DNA of 64,000 bases, taken from assembly GCF_000278115.1 (NCBI RefSeq), contig NZ_JH725114.1, positions 127,409 to 191,408 of the forward strand, read 5' to 3'. Each line of letters opens with the position of its first letter. The stretch's first letter is position 1. Below the pieces are notes generated by a model, which searched no databases, had not been told where the DNA came from, and worked only from the letters and a program-made list of their open reading frames with translations. The DNA is from Bartonella sp. DB5-6 (GTDB lineage: Bacteria; Pseudomonadota; Alphaproteobacteria; Rhizobiales; Rhizobiaceae). Positions 51,559-64,000 of this stretch are shown here, one piece after another. Position numbers and translations under genes: made by a program.

Positions 51559-54500
51559 TCACTCAACAACTGCTTCAGTTGTCATATTCATCAACATAGC
51601 CTTAGCCATCTCATTATTGCTAGACTTACGCCGCTCATCTACAATCAAATCATCACGAACTGCAGCAATACGACGGATTTGAGCAATAGTACCACCCGTA
51701 CCTGCAGGAATAAGACGACCGACAATAACATTCTCCTTAAGTCCTTGCAAAGTATCAATTTTACCAGAAACTGCTGCCTCAGTAAGAACCCTTGTTGTTT
51801 CCTGAAACGATGCCGCTGAAATAAAAGAGGGTGTTTGCAGAGAAGCCTTCGTAATTCCAAGAAGAATAGGAGTACCAGATGCTGGTCTCTTCCCTTCTGC
51901 AATCAAATTATCATTTATTTCATCAAGTTCAATACGATCAACATTATCTCCTGGAATATAGCCAGAATCTCCAGATTCAGTAATTTCAACTTTTTGCAAC
52001 ATCTGGCGAACAATTACTTCGATGTGCTTGTCATTAATCAAAACACCCTGCAAACGATAAACTTCTTGAATTTCATTAACAAGGTAAGACGCCAAAGCCT
52101 CAACCCCCTTAATCGCTAAGATATCATGAGGAGCTGGATTACCATCAAGGATATAATCTCCTTTTTCAATTTGGTCGCCTTCTTGAAAGTGAAACAACTT
52201 ACCCTTTGGAATCAAATATTCTACTGCTTCAAGAGTTTCATCATTTGGTTCAATAATAATACGACGCTTATTCTTATAACCACGACCAAATCGAATTGTA
52301 CCACTGATTTCAGCAATAATAGCATGATCCTTCGGACGCCGTGCTTCAAAAAGCTCAGCCACACGCGGTAGTCCACCTGTAATATCTTTTGTCTTAGCAC
52401 TCTCCATTGGCAAGCGAGCAATAACATCACCTGCCTTAACATGAGAACCAGGTTCAACCGAAAGAATGGTTTCCACTGACATCATATAACGGGCTTCACC
52501 TCCCTTATACAATTTGGCAATGGTTTCACCTTTTTTATCTGCATGGATGATAATAGCTGGCTTTAAATCAGCCCCACGCGGATTAGCACGCCAATCAATC
52601 ACCAACCGCTTCGTAATCCCCGTAGATTCATCAGCTGTTTCAGTAACTGATAAACCATCTATCATATCTTCAAAGCCTACATAGCCCTCAACTTCAGTTA
52701 AAACTGGACGTGTATAGGGATCCCATTCCGCTATACGTTGTCCACATTTAACTACGTCACCATCATCAACAAAAATATGCGCACCATAGCTAACACGATG
52801 CACCACGCGCTCTTTTCCGGACTCATCCTTGATAAGAATAGCTACATTACGCCCCATAACAACCAAATGACCTTCAGAATTGCGAACCACATTGCGATTA
52901 CGAATCTCCACCGTACCTTCATAAGAGGCTTCTAAATGAGATGAATCAACAACCTGTGCCGTTCCTCCTAAGTGGAAAGTACGCATAGTAAGCTGTGTCC
53001 CCGGTTCACCAATTGATTGAGCGGCAATCACACCAACTGCTTCACCTTGATTAACCGGTGTCCCACGTGCCAAATCACGACCATAGCATTTAGCACAAAC
53101 ACCAAGGCGAGTTTCACATGTCAAAGCAGAACGGATTTGAACAGACTGAATTCCAGCTTCTTCAATCTTAGCAACATCAGCCTCTTCAATCATCGCACCA
53201 CCTTCAAGGATAACTTCTCCAGAAACTGGATGCAAAATATCAACAAGTGCTGTACGACCAAGAATTCTTTGCCCAAGAGATGCAACTATTTGTCCTGCAT
53301 CAACAATCGGCTGCATAGTAAGTCCTTTTGCAGTACCGCAATCAACTGCTGAAATAATAGCATCCTGTGCAACGTCAACAAGACGCCGTGTTAGATAACC
53401 AGAATTGGCTGTTTTTAACGCCGTATCAGCAAGACCTTTACGTGCCCCATGGGTTGAGTTGAAATACTCGTTAACGGTTAGACCTTCCTTAAAGTTTGAA
53501 ATAATTGGTGTTTCAATAATCTCACCCGATGGCTTTGCCATTAATCCACGCATGCCAGCCAACTGCTTCATTTGGTTAGCAGAACCGCGTGCACCAGAAT
53601 GCGACATCATATAGATTGAGTTCATTGGTCGTTGACGACCCGTTTTGGGATCAAATTCAACAGCCTGAATACGTTTCATCATTTCATCCGCAACGCGATC
53701 CGTACATTTACCCCAAGCATCTACGACCTTGTTATATTTTTCACCTTGCGTAATTAGACCATCATTATATTGCTGTTCATATTCTTTAGCCAAAGCTTCG
53801 GTTTCTGCAACCAAACGCGATTTGCTATCGGGGATAACCATATCGTCCTTACCGAATGAAATTCCTGCACGACAAGCATACGAAAAGCCAAGTTGCATAA
53901 TACGATCACAGAAAATAACTGTCTCTTTTTGTCCACAGTGCCGATAAACCTGATCAATCATTTTAGAAATATTCTTTTTCGTCATTTCTTGATTGACAAT
54001 ATCAAACGAGATATTTGGATTTTTTGGCAAAAGTTCCCCGATAATTAAACGACCGGGTGTTGTATCATAAAGCTTAGGAGCACAGTTCCCATCCTTGCCC
54101 ATATTTTTAACACGGCCTTTTATCTTCGTATGAAGAGTTATAACCTTATTTTCCAAGGCGTGGTGGAGTTCACCTATATCGGAGAAAGCCATTCCTTCAC
54201 CCGGTTCTTTTTCAGAAACAATCGAAAGATAGTAAAGACCAAGAACCATATCTTGTGATGGAACAATAATTGGTGCACCATTGGCTGGATGAAGAATATT
54301 ATTAGTTGACATCATCAAAACGCGGGCTTCAAGTTGTGCTTCAAGAGAAAGCGGAACGTGAACCGCCATTTGATCACCATCAAAATCCGCATTAAAAGCA
54401 GTACACACCAATGGATGAAGCTGTATAGCTTTCCCTTCAATCAGTATAGGTTCAAAAGCCTGAATTCCCAAACGGTGTAGTGTCGGAGCACGATTAAGCA

Positions 54501-55770
54501 AAACAGGATGTTCACGAATAACCTCATCCAAGATATCCCAAACTTCCGGATGCTCTTTTTCAACAAGTTTCTTTGCCTGTTTTACAGTGGATGAATACCC
54601 TTTCGCATCAAGCCGCGCATAAATAAATGGTTTAAATAATTCAAGAGCCATTTTTTTGGGAAGACCACATTGATGCAATTTTAGCTCTGGACCCGTCACG
54701 ATAACAGAACGCCCAGAATAATCAACACGCTTTCCAAGTAAGTTTTGACGGAAACGTCCTTGTTTACCTTTTAGCATATCCGAAAGAGATTTGAGCGGAC
54801 GCTTATTTGCTCCGGTAATCACACGCCCACGCCGACCGTTATCGAACAATGCATCAACAGCTTCCTGCACCATACGTTTCTCATTGCGCACAATAATTCC
54901 AGGAGCACGCAATTCAATCAGACGTTTCAGACGGTTATTACGATTTATAACGCGCCTATAAAGATCGTTCAGATCCGATGTTGCAAAACGTCCACCATCG
55001 AGTGGTACCAATGGACGTAGATCTGGTGGAATAACTGGAATCGTCTTCATAATCATCCATTCTGGTTTATTGCCAGATTCAAGGAAATTTTCAACGATTT
55101 TAAGCCGTTTTATCAGCTTTTTCTGTTTTAACTCTGAAGTCGTTTCAGCTAATTCGGTGCGCAAATCATTCGCGATTTTCTCTAACTCCATGCTCGCTAG
55201 AAGCTCGTAAATAGCCTCCGCACCAATCATGGCTGTAAACTGATCTTCTCCGAATTCATCAATAGCAAGCATATATTCTTCTTCCGAAAGAAGCTGATGC
55301 AGCTTAAGAGATGTCAATCCTGGTTCCGTTACAATGTAATTTTCAAAATAAAGAACCCGTTCAATATCTTTCAAAGTTAAATCTAAAAGTGTGGAAATAC
55401 GACCTGGTAACGATTTAAGAAACCAAATGTGAGCAACGGGCGCTGCAAGTTCAATATGCCCCATACGCTCACGACGTACGCGCGAAAGAGTAACCTCTAC
55501 ACCACATTTTTCACAGATAATACCTTTATATTTCATGCGTTTATATTTACCGCATAGACACTCATAGTCCTTAATAGGGCCAAATATACGTGCACAAAAA
55601 AGACCATCACGCTCTGGCTTAAAAGTCCGATAATTAATAGTCTCAGGCTTCTTGATCTCACCGTATGACCAAGACAAAATCTTCTCAGGACTCGCAATGG
55701 AAATACGAATAGAGTCAAATGTCTGCGCTGGCGCTTGAGGATTGAAAAGATTCATGACCTCGTGGTTCAT
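51559..55770 (-). CDS. rpoC: DNA-directed RNA polymerase subunit beta'
   Basis: Catalytic subunit of RNA polymerase. 1403 residues from the ATG at 55770, which has AAGGAG six bases upstream; an in-frame start at 55785 is rejected. Zinc ribbon [20 protein letters not shown] near residue 70, the Mg-binding [12 protein letters not shown] of the active site, and a bridge/trigger region with [10 protein letters not shown] and the second zinc site ([15 protein letters not shown]). Complete and ordinary. Confidence 0.98.
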   Translation of the reverse strand: MNHEVMNLFNPQAPAQTFDSIRISIASPEKILSWSYGEIKKPETINYRTFKPERDGLFCARIFGPIKDYECLCGKYKRMKYKGIICEKCGVEVTLSRVRRERMGHIELAAPVAHIWFLKSLPGRISTLLDLTLKDIERVLYFENYIVTEPGLTSLKLHQLLSEEEYMLAIDEFGEDQFTAMIGAEAIYELLASMELEKIANDLRTELAETTSELKQKKLIKRLKIVENFLESGNKPEWMIMKTIPVIPPDLRPLVPLDGGRFATSDLNDLYRRVINRNNRLKRLIELRAPGIIVRNEKRMVQEAVDALFDNGRRGRVITGANKRPLKSLSDMLKGKQGRFRQNLLGKRVDYSGRSVIVTGPELKLHQCGLPKKMALELFKPFIYARLDAKGYSSTVKQAKKLVEKEHPEVWDILDEVIREHPVLLNRAPTLHRLGIQAFEPILIEGKAIQLHPLVCTAFNADFDGDQMAVHVPLSLEAQLEARVLMMSTNNILHPANGAPIIVPSQDMVLGLYYLSIVSEKEPGEGMAFSDIGELHHALENKVITLHTKIKGRVKNMGKDGNCAPKLYDTTPGRLIIGELLPKNPNISFDIVNQEMTKKNISKMIDQVYRHCGQKETVIFCDRIMQLGFSYACRAGISFGKDDMVIPDSKSRLVAETEALAKEYEQQYNDGLITQGEKYNKVVDAWGKCTDRVADEMMKRIQAVEFDPKTGRQRPMNSIYMMSHSGARGSANQMKQLAGMRGLMAKPSGEIIETPIISNFKEGLTVNEYFNSTHGARKGLADTALKTANSGYLTRRLVDVAQDAIISAVDCGTAKGLTMQPIVDAGQIVASLGQRILGRTALVDILHPVSGEVILEGGAMIEEADVAKIEEAGIQSVQIRSALTCETRLGVCAKCYGRDLARGTPVNQGEAVGVIAAQSIGEPGTQLTMRTFHLGGTAQVVDSSHLEASYEGTVEIRNRNVVRNSEGHLVVMGRNVAILIKDESGKERVVHRVSYGAHIFVDDGDVVKCGQRIAEWDPYTRPVLTEVEGYVGFEDMIDGLSVTETADESTGITKRLVIDWRANPRGADLKPAIIIHADKKGETIAKLYKGGEARYMMSVETILSVEPGSHVKAGDVIARLPMESAKTKDITGGLPRVAELFEARRPKDHAIIAEISGTIRFGRGYKNKRRIIIEPNDETLEAVEYLIPKGKLFHFQEGDQIEKGDYILDGNPAPHDILAIKGVEALASYLVNEIQEVYRLQGVLINDKHIEVIVRQMLQKVEITESGDSGYIPGDNVDRIELDEINDNLIAEGKRPASGTPILLGITKASLQTPSFISAASFQETTRVLTEAAVSGKIDTLQGLKENVIVGRLIPAGTGGTIAQIRRIAAVRDDLIVDERRKSSNNEMAKAMLMNMTTEAVVE

Positions 55771-55944
55771 GCCGTTCTCCTTCAAAGATTCTTAGAACCT
55801 ATTGTAATATCTCTTTAATTTTATCACAGATCTTAATTTAAAATCTATTTCTACTTTTTAAACTATCTGCGTTACCTTAATAGAAGTTTCTTTATTTAGC
55901 CTTCCAAGACAATAAGAGCGCACTCTTTTCGCGCGCTCCCTGAA

Positions 55945-58900
55945 TTATTGTTTTGCTGTATCAGATAACGCGCGTTGCGCAATAAGTTCACGCGCATCAT
56001 CAAGTTCTACATTAAGAGCCAGTGAACGCATTTCTTTTACTAAAACATTAAAGCTTTCTGGTATCCCCGCCTCAAATGTATCATCACCGCGCACAATTGC
56101 CTCGTAAACTTTTGTTCGACCAGCTACATCATCTGATTTCACTGTCAGCATCTCTTGCAAAGTGTATGCTGCACCGTAAGCTTCAAGTGCCCAAACCTCC
56201 ATTTCACCAAAACGCTGACCACCAAATTGTGCCTTACCACCTAATGGCTGCTGCGTAACAAGAGAATATGGTCCAATCGAACGCGCATGAATCTTATCAT
56301 CAACTAGGTGATGCAATTTCAACATGTAAATGTAGCCCACTGTCACCGGACGATCAAAAGGCTCTCCAGTACGACCATCATAAAGCGTAACCTGCCCTGA
56401 GCTATCTAAGTCTGCATCTTCCAACATCATGTTGATATCAGCTTCATGCGCTCCATCAAAAACAGGCGTTGCAATTGAAACACCTTTCCTCATCTGCAGC
56501 GCCAATTTGTAAAGACTTTCATTATCATACTGACGTACTGATTCATTATGATTATTATCAGGCATAAGATTCTCAATGCGTTGACGCAAAGGAAGTATAT
56601 CCCCAGTTTCTTGATATAACTCTACCAAATCGCCAATCTTCTTGCCCATACCAGCACATGCCCAACCAAGATGTGTCTCAAGAATTTGTCCAACATTCAT
56701 ACGACTAGGCACACCAAGCGGATTCAATACAATATCAACATGAGTTCCATCTTCAAGGAATGGCATATCCTCCACTGGAAGAATACGTGATACAACTCCT
56801 TTATTACCATGACGCCCCGCCATTTTGTCACCTGGTTGAATTTTGCGTTTCACAGCAACAAAAACCTTCACCATTTTCATGACACCAGGAGGCATTTCAT
56901 CGCCTCTTTGAACCTTCTCAACTTTATCCATAAAGCGGCGTTGTAATGCTTCTTTTGATTCATCATATTGCTTGCGCAAAGCTTCAATTTCACTCTGAAG
57001 CTTCTCATCTTCAACAGCGAATTGCCACCATTGTGAGCGTGGATAATGACCTATTATCGTATTGTCAAGCTTCTTACTGTTCGAAAAACCTTTTGGACCT
57101 TCTATAGCAACTTTACCTATCAACATATCAGCAAGGCGCGCATAAACGTTACGATCAAGAATAGATTGTTCATCATCACGATCTTTAGCTAAACGCTCAA
57201 TTTCCTCACGTTCAATTGCCATCGCACGTTCATCTTTTTCCACACCATGACGATTAAAAACACGGACCTCAACAACAGTTCCAAAAGTCCCAGGAGGCAT
57301 TCGCATAGAAGTATCACGAACATCTGAAGCCTTTTCTCCAAAAATTGCACGCAGAAGCTTTTCTTCCGGCGTCATAGGACTTTCACCTTTTGGTGTAATC
57401 TTGCCAACCAGAATATCACCAGGTTGAACTTCAGCACCAATATAGATGATACCAGCCTCATCAAGATTCCTCAACGCTTCTTCTGCAACATTAGGAATAT
57501 CGCGCGTAATTTCTTCAGGACCAAGCTTTGTATCACGTGCTGCAACTTCAAATTCCTCAATATGAATCGAGGTAAAAACATCATCGGCAACAATACGCTC
57601 GGATAACAAAATGGAATCTTCGTAATTATATCCATTCCAAGGCATAAAAGCCACAAGAACATTCCGACCAAGCGCTAAATCACCAAGATCTGTAGACGGA
57701 CCATCTGCAATAATATCACCCTTCTCGATCCGATCGCCAACATGCACAAGAGGACGCTGATTAATACAAGTAGACTGATTGGAACGCTGAAATTTCTGTA
57801 AACGGTAAATATCAACACCAGATTTTGAAGGATCTAAGTCTTCTGTTGCACGGATAACAATACGGGTTGCATCAACTTGATCAACAATACCACCACGCTT
57901 TGCACTAACCGCTGCACCTGAATCACGAGCAACTATCGATTCCATTCCTGTACCAACAAATGGCGCTTCAGCGCGTACAAGCGGAACCGCTTGACGCTGC
58001 ATGTTCGATCCCATCAACGCGCGATTCGCATCATCATTTTCCAAAAATGGAATAAGAGCTGCTGCTACCGAAACCAACTGTTTTGGTGAAACATCCATCA
58101 AATCTACATGATCGCGCGGCGCCATCAAAACTTCACCTGCATGACGACAAACAACAAATTCTTCTGTAAAGCGTCCTTCAGCATCCAATGAAGAATTGGC
58201 TTGAGCTACATAATGTTTTGATTCCTCCATAGCAGATAAATAAATAACTTCTGTTGTCACCTTACCATCAATGATTTTGCGATATGGACTTTCAATAAAA
58301 CCATACTTGTTAACCCGTGCAAATGTTGCCAAGGAATTAATCAGTCCAATATTAGGACCTTCTGGCGTTTCAATCGGACAAATACGACCATAATGCGTAG
58401 GATGTACGTCACGAACTTCAAAACCCGCACGTTCACGAGTCAAACCACCTGGACCAAGAGCAGAAAGACGGCGCTTATGGGTAATCTCTGATAATGGATT
58501 GGTTTGATCCATAAACTGCGATAATTGTGAAGATCCAAAAAATTCGCGAACCGCTGCTGCCGCAGGTTTTGCGTTTATCAAGTCCTGTGGCATGACTGTA
58601 TCAATTTCAACCGATGACATCCGCTCTTTTATCGCACGCTCCATACGGAGTAAACCAATGCGATACTGATTTTCCATCAATTCTCCAACCGAACGAACAC
58701 GACGATTACCAAGATTATCAATATCATCAATCTCACCACGACCATCACGCAACTCAACTAACATCTTAACAACAGCAAGAATATCTTCTTGACGCAAAAC
58801 GCGAACCGTATCTAAACAATCAAGATCCATGCGTAAATTCATCTTAACACGCCCAACGGCCGAAAGATCATAGCGCTCCGGATCAAAAAACAACGAATGG

Positions 58901-60096
58901 AACATAGCTTCTGCTGTATCCATTGTTGGTGGCTCACCTGGACGCATTACCCGATAAATATCAAACAATGCATCCTGCCGGCTCTCATTTTTATCTGCTT
59001 TTAGAGTATTACGAATATATGCCCCAATATTCATGTGATCAATATCAAGGATATCGATTTGATCCGCATTAACGTCAAACAAAATCTTTAATATTTTTTC
59101 GTCAATTTCATCACCAGCTTCAAGATAAATCTCACCTGTTTGGTAATTGACTATATCTTCCGCTAAATAGCATCCTAATAAATCATCTTCACTGACCTTA
59201 ACCGCCTTGAGACCTTTTTCTGCCAAAGATTTTGCAATACGAACCGTTATCTTTTTACCAGCCTCAGCAACAACTTCACCGCTATCTGCATCTATAAGAT
59301 CAGAAACGAGCTTCATCCCTTTAAAATGATCAACAGAATAAGGAATACGCCATCCGTCTCCATCTCGCTCATAAGTAATTTTATTATAAAACGTGGATAA
59401 AATATCTGATGCATCCATGCCCAACGCCATTAAAAGACTCGTAATAGGAATCTTACGCCGCCGATCAATACGCGCATAAATGATGTCCTTAGCATCAAAT
59501 TCAATATCGAGCCAAGAGCCACGATAAGGAATAACGCGAGCGGCAAAAAGAAATTTTCCTGATGAATGCGATTTTCCTTTATCATGATCAAAAAAGACAC
59601 CTGGAGAACGATGCATCTGCGAAACAATAACACGCTCGGTACCGTTAATAATAAAGGTACCATTCGTCGTCATTAAAGGCATGTCGCCCATATAAACGCC
59701 CTGCTCTTTAATATCTTTTATATCCTTTGAGCCAGTATCCTCATCAACATCAAAAACGATTAAACGCAATATCACCTTTAATGGTGCAGCATAAGTCAAA
59801 TCACGCTGACGGCATTCTTCAACATCAAATTTTGGTAAATCAAATTCATAACCAACAAACTCGAGCATAGCTGTACCGGAAAAATCCGAAATAGGAAATA
59901 CCGATTTAAAAACAGCCTGCAAACCTTCATCTGGTCGTCCACCTTTCGGTTCCTCAACCATGAGAAACTGATCGTATGACGCTTTTTGAACCTCAATAAG
60001 ATTCGGCATCTCTGCCACTTCAGGAATCTTACCAAAAAATTTGCGTACGCGCTTACGACCATTGAATTGAGACATCATCGCTAGGGTCTGAGCCAT
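55945..60096 (-). CDS. rpoB: DNA-directed RNA polymerase subunit beta
   Basis: 1383 residues from the ATG at 60096 (AAGGAG upstream); the frame to 60123 is rejected. The rifampicin-binding region is wild type: [20 protein letters not shown] then [10 protein letters not shown], with D, H and S at the usual resistance positions. Other blocks: [38 protein letters not shown]-type segment ([20 protein letters not shown]), [23 protein letters not shown] near the C-terminus. Confidence 0.98.
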   Translation of the reverse strand: MAQTLAMMSQFNGRKRVRKFFGKIPEVAEMPNLIEVQKASYDQFLMVEEPKGGRPDEGLQAVFKSVFPISDFSGTAMLEFVGYEFDLPKFDVEECRQRDLTYAAPLKVILRLIVFDVDEDTGSKDIKDIKEQGVYMGDMPLMTTNGTFIINGTERVIVSQMHRSPGVFFDHDKGKSHSSGKFLFAARVIPYRGSWLDIEFDAKDIIYARIDRRRKIPITSLLMALGMDASDILSTFYNKITYERDGDGWRIPYSVDHFKGMKLVSDLIDADSGEVVAEAGKKITVRIAKSLAEKGLKAVKVSEDDLLGCYLAEDIVNYQTGEIYLEAGDEIDEKILKILFDVNADQIDILDIDHMNIGAYIRNTLKADKNESRQDALFDIYRVMRPGEPPTMDTAEAMFHSLFFDPERYDLSAVGRVKMNLRMDLDCLDTVRVLRQEDILAVVKMLVELRDGRGEIDDIDNLGNRRVRSVGELMENQYRIGLLRMERAIKERMSSVEIDTVMPQDLINAKPAAAAVREFFGSSQLSQFMDQTNPLSEITHKRRLSALGPGGLTRERAGFEVRDVHPTHYGRICPIETPEGPNIGLINSLATFARVNKYGFIESPYRKIIDGKVTTEVIYLSAMEESKHYVAQANSSLDAEGRFTEEFVVCRHAGEVLMAPRDHVDLMDVSPKQLVSVAAALIPFLENDDANRALMGSNMQRQAVPLVRAEAPFVGTGMESIVARDSGAAVSAKRGGIVDQVDATRIVIRATEDLDPSKSGVDIYRLQKFQRSNQSTCINQRPLVHVGDRIEKGDIIADGPSTDLGDLALGRNVLVAFMPWNGYNYEDSILLSERIVADDVFTSIHIEEFEVAARDTKLGPEEITRDIPNVAEEALRNLDEAGIIYIGAEVQPGDILVGKITPKGESPMTPEEKLLRAIFGEKASDVRDTSMRMPPGTFGTVVEVRVFNRHGVEKDERAMAIEREEIERLAKDRDDEQSILDRNVYARLADMLIGKVAIEGPKGFSNSKKLDNTIIGHYPRSQWWQFAVEDEKLQSEIEALRKQYDESKEALQRRFMDKVEKVQRGDEMPPGVMKMVKVFVAVKRKIQPGDKMAGRHGNKGVVSRILPVEDMPFLEDGTHVDIVLNPLGVPSRMNVGQILETHLGWACAGMGKKIGDLVELYQETGDILPLRQRIENLMPDNNHNESVRQYDNESLYKLALQMRKGVSIATPVFDGAHEADINMMLEDADLDSSGQVTLYDGRTGEPFDRPVTVGYIYMLKLHHLVDDKIHARSIGPYSLVTQQPLGGKAQFGGQRFGEMEVWALEAYGAAYTLQEMLTVKSDDVAGRTKVYEAIVRGDDTFEAGIPESFNVLVKEMRSLALNVELDDARELIAQRALSDTAKQ

Positions 60097-60344
60097 CGTC
60101 GCTCCTTGATTTTTACTCTCCAAGGTAGACTAAACCTTGAAAGCTTTATGTCATTAACCTGCACATGCAGACCAGTTCACTTGATACCCAATATGAGTAT
60201 CACCAATTTGCCCCACTAACTCAAGCCATCTGTTCACTTGGCTCCACAATGAGGGGGCTAAAATAAACCCTATCCCTATTACAGCTACTAGACTGTTGGG
60301 AAAAAGTTTTCACTGATCTTTTCCCTTTTTTCAGGAGACAGGAA

Positions 60345-60370
60345 ATCGGCGAACATAAATGCTCGCCGAT
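60345..60370 (-). other. Strong hairpin between rplL and rpoB
   Basis: ATCGGCGA (60345-60352) and TCGCCGAT (60363-60370) form a perfect eight-bp stem with a ten-base loop, ten bases after the rplL stop. No strong T-run follows on the minus strand, so it fits an attenuator or RNA-processing site that sets the ribosomal protein to polymerase ratio, as in other bacteria. Confidence 0.6.
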
Positions 60371-60380
60371 AAAATAAAAT

Positions 60381-60752
60381 TTACTTAAATTCAACTTTAG
60401 CACCAGCAGCTTCAAGTTGTGCTTTAATCTTTTCTGCTTCGTCTTTAGAAGCTCCCTCTTTAATAGGTTTAGGCGCCCCTTCAACAAGATCTTTAGCCTC
60501 TTTAAGACCAAGCCCAGTAAGAGCACGAACTTCCTTAATGACATTAATTTTTTGTGCACCACCTTCAACAAGAATAACATCAAATTCTGTTTTTTCTTCA
60601 GCAGCTGGAGCAGCAGCACCAGCAACAGCAGCTACAGCTACAGGAGCAGCAGCAGAAACCCCCCATTTTTCTTCAAGCAACTTAGAAAGCTCAGCAGCTT
60701 CCAAAAGGGTGAGGTTAGAAAGGTCTTCTACGATCTTCGCTAGATCAGCCAT
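60381..60752 (-). CDS. rplL: 50S ribosomal protein L7/L12
   Basis: Stalk protein that recruits translation factors. 123 residues: N-terminal dimerisation helices, a flexible alanine/valine/proline-rich hinge (about 36-52), and a C-terminal domain with [29 protein letters not shown] precedes the ATG at 60752. Confidence 0.97.
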   Translation of the reverse strand: MADLAKIVEDLSNLTLLEAAELSKLLEEKWGVSAAAPVAVAAVAGAAAPAAEEKTEFDVILVEGGAQKINVIKEVRALTGLGLKEAKDLVEGAPKPIKEGASKDEAEKIKAQLEAAGAKVEFK

Positions 60753-60853
60753 TTTTAAATTCCTTCAATTAAAAGATTTGAACCATTATTTAACTTATTC
60801 AAAAAAACAGAAAAGCACCAAAGCTCTTCCATAAATGTGAATACCAAACAGCC

Positions 60854-61372
60854 TTAAGCCGCCTTATCCTCCTGAGCATATGCTCCAATGACACGCGCAA
60901 CCTGACCAGCAGGTGCATTAACAACCTGTGCAATACGGGCCGCAGGAGTAGAAATCATACCTACGAGTTTTGCCCGCAACTCATTCAGTGAAGGCAATGA
61001 AGCCAATGACTTCACAGCATCTACACTTAAATTTGTTGCACCCATTGAACCGCCAAGGATGACAAATTTGTCATTGCTTTTCGCAAAATCAACAGCAACT
61101 TTCGGTGCCGTAATTGGATCTTCTGAATAAGCAATAAGTGTTTGCCCAGTAAACAAATCCACTATCGATTCAGATTCCGTGCCCTGAAGAGCGATTTTAG
61201 CAAGACGGTTTTTGGCGACTTTAACGGCACCGCCAGCTTCACCCATTTTCGAACGAAGATCATTCATTTGTGAAACTGTCAGACCGGAATAATGTGCAAC
61301 AACAACAGAACCAGACTTTCGAAAAGCCTCGTTAAGCCACGTAACAAATTCGCGTTTCTCCGCTCTATTCAC
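60854..61372 (-). CDS. rplJ: 50S ribosomal protein L10
   Basis: 172 residues from a GTG at 61372 with GGAGAG five bases upstream; the in-frame start at 61432 would add 20 residues not found in the family. Begins [20 protein letters not shown], then [20 protein letters not shown] and the C-terminal helix that binds L12 dimers. Confidence 0.95.
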   Translation of the reverse strand: MNRAEKREFVTWLNEAFRKSGSVVVAHYSGLTVSQMNDLRSKMGEAGGAVKVAKNRLAKIALQGTESESIVDLFTGQTLIAYSEDPITAPKVAVDFAKSNDKFVILGGSMGATNLSVDAVKSLASLPSLNELRAKLVGMISTPAARIAQVVNAPAGQVARVIGAYAQEDKAA

Positions 61373-61741
61373 TTTCTCTCTCCATTTAACAGACTTGCTT
61401 AAAACAAACCTGTTGGTTACCTTTGATAACATAAGAATATCCTATGCTATCGATGAGGATCCTGTCCCCTTTTTCACGCAGAGCGATCAAAGGCAACCTT
61501 GGCTCAAACCCTTTAAGTTTTTTAACTCTCAGTTTTTACCCCCAGTCTCATGCAGGTTTTTTTTTCGATTAAGATACTCAAATAGTATCACCCACAATCT
61601 CGGACAGGATATTCCGGAATTTCTTCCGGTACAACCCAAGCTTTATAAAGCTTAGATAGCCAAATGCCGATAAAAACCGACACTGTAAATACAATCTTGA
61701 TATTCACATACCCCAAAACAAAATTTTAAACCTTCTCAGAT
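61373..61741 (-). promoter_or_regulatory. L10 operon leader with two hairpins
   Basis: The 369-bp rplA-rplJ gap is where the L10-(L12)4 complex binds its own mRNA in other bacteria. Two perfect hairpins are visible: CCGGAA/TTCCGG (61614-61629) and AAGCTT-TATA-AAGCTT (61638-61653). A promoter may also lie here. Confidence 0.45.
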
Positions 61742-62440
61742 TTACTCCGAACGAACAGTCGCAGGATCCACTTTAACTCCAATCCCCATAGTCGAAGAAA
61801 CTGCAACACGCTTAATATACTCACCTTTCGCACCCTGCGGCTTAGCTTTCATAACAGCACTAGCGAAAGCTGTAATATTTTCTACTATTTTTTCAACCCC
61901 AAAAGAAGCCTTACCAATACCAGCATGAACAATACCAGCTTTTTCAGCACGAAATTCAACAGCACCACCTTTAGAAGCTTTGACAGCACTAGCAACATCA
62001 AGCGTTACAGTACCAACTTTTGGATTTGGCATCAAACTTCGTGGACCAAGAATCTTACCAAGACGACCAACAAGTGGCATCATATCTGGCGTAGCAATAC
62101 AACGATCAAAATCTATTGTTCCACCATTAACACTTTCAAATAAATCCTCAGCTCCCACAATATCAGCACCAGCAGCCTTAGCTTCATCTGCTTTGTCTCC
62201 ACGCGCGAAAACAGCGACGCGTACATTTCGCCCAGTCCCATTAGGTAAATGAGCAACGCCTCGAACCATTTGATCTGCATGACGAGGATCAACACCTAAG
62301 TTCATTGAAATCTCAATTGTTTCATCAAACTTAGCAATCGCACGCTCTTTGACCATCGAGACGGCATCTTTTAAAGTGTAAAGTTCATTAAAATTAACAT
62401 CTTTACGGATGTTTTTTACTCTCTTTGCTATTTTTCCCAT
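61742..62440 (-). CDS. rplA: 50S ribosomal protein L1
   Basis: 232 residues. Signature [38 protein letters not shown] and the conserved C-terminus. Four bases after rplK. L1 also represses its own operon in other bacteria. Confidence 0.97.
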   Translation of the reverse strand: MGKIAKRVKNIRKDVNFNELYTLKDAVSMVKERAIAKFDETIEISMNLGVDPRHADQMVRGVAHLPNGTGRNVRVAVFARGDKADEAKAAGADIVGAEDLFESVNGGTIDFDRCIATPDMMPLVGRLGKILGPRSLMPNPKVGTVTLDVASAVKASKGGAVEFRAEKAGIVHAGIGKASFGVEKIVENITAFASAVMKAKPQGAKGEYIKRVAVSSTMGIGVKVDPATVRSE

Positions 62441-62444
62441 AACG

Positions 62445-62873
62445 TTAGCCCACCACTTCTAAGCCCATAGAGCGAGCAGAACCTTCAACCATGCGCATCG
62501 CCGCCTCAATATCATTTGCGTTAAGATCCTTCATTTTTGCTTGTGCAATTGAACGAACTTTATCACGAGAGATACTCCCTACAGAAACCTTACCAGGCTC
62601 TTTCGAACCAGATTTTAAATTCGCTTCCTTCTTCAAGAAAAACGATACGGGAGGCGTCTTTAAAGAGAAAGTGAAAGACTTATCTTGATAATAAGTGATA
62701 ACTACTGGAATCGGTGCCCCCTTCTCCATTTCTTGCGTAGCTGCATTAAAAGCCTTACAGAATTCCATAATATTAATACCGCGCTGCCCAAGAGCAGGAC
62801 CAATCGGTGGAGATGGGGTAGCAGCTCCCGCAGGAACCTGCAACTTAAGCTGACCTATACTTTTTTTTGCCAT
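62445..62873 (-). CDS. rplK: 50S ribosomal protein L11
   Basis: 142 residues, starting [30 protein letters not shown] (residues 4-33), ending with the rRNA-binding C-terminal domain [21 protein letters not shown]. Full length. Confidence 0.97.
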   Translation of the reverse strand: MAKKSIGQLKLQVPAGAATPSPPIGPALGQRGINIMEFCKAFNAATQEMEKGAPIPVVITYYQDKSFTFSLKTPPVSFFLKKEANLKSGSKEPGKVSVGSISRDKVRSIAQAKMKDLNANDIEAAMRMVEGSARSMGLEVVG

Positions 62874-63023
62874 AACAATCTGCCTTCAATTTCACTGGTA
62901 AGCTGACAATTCACCTTGTCTGCTACCCGCCGCAGTCAAGTGGTCCGGATCATCAAGCCGACAAAAGCCATAAATCACCTCCCACAAATTACTTAAAGTG
63001 ATTAAAAACCACTCTAAATCTAA

Positions 63024-63554
63024 TCAAAGTTTTTCAACCTGACCAAACTCCAAATCAACAGGCGTAGGACGCCCAAAAATCAATACCTCAACCTTAAGAC
63101 GAGAACGCTCTTCTTCAACCTCTTGAACAATACCATTAAATGAAACAAAAGGACCATCAGCAACACGAACTTGCTCTCCAACCTCAAACAATACGGAAGC
63201 TTTTGGAGAGTCAACCCCCTCCTGAACCTGTTTAAGAATTTGCTCAATTTCCCGATCAGAAATGGGAACAGGACGCGCATCTGATCCCAAAAAGCCCGTC
63301 ACTTTAGGAGTATTCTTAATGAGATGATAAACCTCATCCGTCAACTCAGCACAAACAAGAACGTACCCAGGAAAAAACTTTCGCTCAGCATCAACCTTAC
63401 GCCCACGACGAACCTCTACAACACGCTCCGTTGGAACAAAAATCTTTTCAAATAGATGATCAAGTCCCTTTTGCTTTGCTTCCTTTTCAATAGCTTCCGC
63501 TACCTTCTTCTCAAAATTTGAATATGCTTGAACAATATACCAACGAGCAGCCAC
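63024..63554 (-). CDS. nusG: Transcription termination/antitermination protein NusG
   Basis: 176 residues from the GTG at 63554, giving the usual alphaproteobacterial N-terminus AARWYIVQAYSNFEKKVAEAI; AAGGA lies nine bases upstream. Earlier in-frame GTG/TTG codons (63560, 63578) are possible but less family-like. NGN domain with FFPGYVLVCAEL, C-terminal KOW domain with EQVRVADGPFVSFNGIVQEV that contacts Rho or S10. Confidence 0.95.
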   Translation of the reverse strand: MAARWYIVQAYSNFEKKVAEAIEKEAKQKGLDHLFEKIFVPTERVVEVRRGRKVDAERKFFPGYVLVCAELTDEVYHLIKNTPKVTGFLGSDARPVPISDREIEQILKQVQEGVDSPKASVLFEVGEQVRVADGPFVSFNGIVQEVEEERSRLKVEVLIFGRPTPVDLEFGQVEKL

Positions 63555-63574
63555 AGTCACACTTCCTTGCACTA

Positions 63575-63787
63575 TCAACTAAAAAGATACTTTAGAAGAT
63601 CAATCCCTCGCCAAACACTAAAATGCATAACCTGATCCACAATAAAAAAGAAAGCTGAGGCCAATGCAGTTACCAATAATACCATAACAGTAGAAATCAC
63701 TGTCTCACGACGCGTAGGCCACTTTACTTTAACTGTTTCTGCATAAACCTGTTTTAAAAAGGTAATTGGATTGGGTTTAGATGTCAT
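63575..63787 (-). CDS. secE: Preprotein translocase subunit SecE
   Basis: 70 residues, one membrane segment (about 34-56). FLKQVYAETVKVKWPTRRET is the conserved amphipathic region before it. Directly upstream of nusG, the usual pair. Confidence 0.95.
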   Translation of the reverse strand: MTSKPNPITFLKQVYAETVKVKWPTRRETVISTVMVLLVTALASAFFFIVDQVMHFSVWRGIDLLKYLFS

Positions 63788-64000
63788 CAGTCACACTATA
63801 TACTTTCTAACCTTATTATGATTTATACGATATAAATAAATATAACAAAAAATGCAAAAAACCAATCTTCAGCCTTATGCAGCTTCCTCATTCTCTAATC
63901 AATACCGATTCATACACAAAAAAACAAGCCCTATGCAAAAAAAAGCGAAAAAGGCAGGAAAACTCACCTCCTCACAGTTGAAATCTCATCCTCCCTTGGC
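63788..64000. other. Upstream of secE, no gene seen to window end
   Basis: AT-rich with long A-runs. I looked for tRNA-Trp, which often lies before secE, and did not find it in the 213 bases available. Confidence 0.5.

Noticed and set aside
55945-60096. Rifampicin resistance in rpoB
   Set aside because: The residues at the usual resistance positions are the sensitive type.
51559-60123. Many frames inside rpoC and rpoB on both strands
   Set aside because: Shadows of long conserved genes.
63788-64000. tRNA-Trp expected before secE
   Set aside because: No cloverleaf or CCA end found; it may lie beyond the window.

Overview
The window looks like a piece of a Bartonella chromosome (Alphaproteobacteria, Hyphomicrobiales). 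Base composition is low in G+C. The gltA, rpoB, bamA (Omp89-type), EipB and LpxI proteins are of alphaproteobacterial type, and the gene order rpsB-tsf-pyrH-frr-...-cdsA-rseP-bamA-lpxD-fabZ-lpxA-lpxI-lpxB next to gltA and gltX is the rhizobial/Brucella order. The gltA segment used for Bartonella typing (21738-22116) is present and close to, but not the same as, what I remember for B. henselae. I do not resolve the species.

Layout. 1-6.2 kb is accessory and gene-poor: a 5'-truncated filamentous-haemagglutinin-like fragment, an amino-acid permease, an orphan small protein, a lone histidine ammonia-lyase (hutH), then a 1.6-kb stretch without a convincing gene ending at a tRNA-Arg(CCG). 6.5-22.3 kb is metabolic: nadK, a DEAD-box helicase, gltX1, nadE, class II DAHP synthase, gor, a DUF2059 protein, rpiA, comEC, gltX2 and gltA. 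22.8-27.1 kb is a basic-amino-acid-type ABC importer whose binding-protein gene has been tandemly duplicated. 27.1-36.2 kb is the minus-strand envelope block (lpxB, lpxI, lpxA, fabZ, lpxD, bamA, rseP, cdsA), covering lipid A synthesis, outer-membrane protein assembly, site-2 proteolysis and CDP-diacylglycerol synthesis. 37-40.2 kb holds frr, pyrH, tsf and rpsB. Between frr and cdsA, where relatives carry uppS, there is only a decayed uppS-like sequence. 40.4-51.1 kb holds eipB, ridA, a HIT protein, clpA/clpS, a SPOR-tailed D,D-carboxypeptidase, sdaA, a nitroreductase and a MerR regulator. 51.5-64 kb is the minus-strand secE-nusG-rplK-rplA-rplJ-rplL-rpoB-rpoC block, closed by a hairpin terminator.

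How it fits together. Most of the window is conserved core: translation, transcription, NAD(P), lipid A and outer-membrane biogenesis. The variable parts are the left 6 kb, the importer duplication, the uppS gap and the 47.0-48.05 kb gap. I found no phage, insertion sequence, CRISPR array, rRNA or new multi-gene system. The strongest unusual observation is the uppS-like pseudogene at 36430-36848. Start codons were often moved inward from the longest reading frame where a Shine-Dalgarno sequence decided it; each case is noted.
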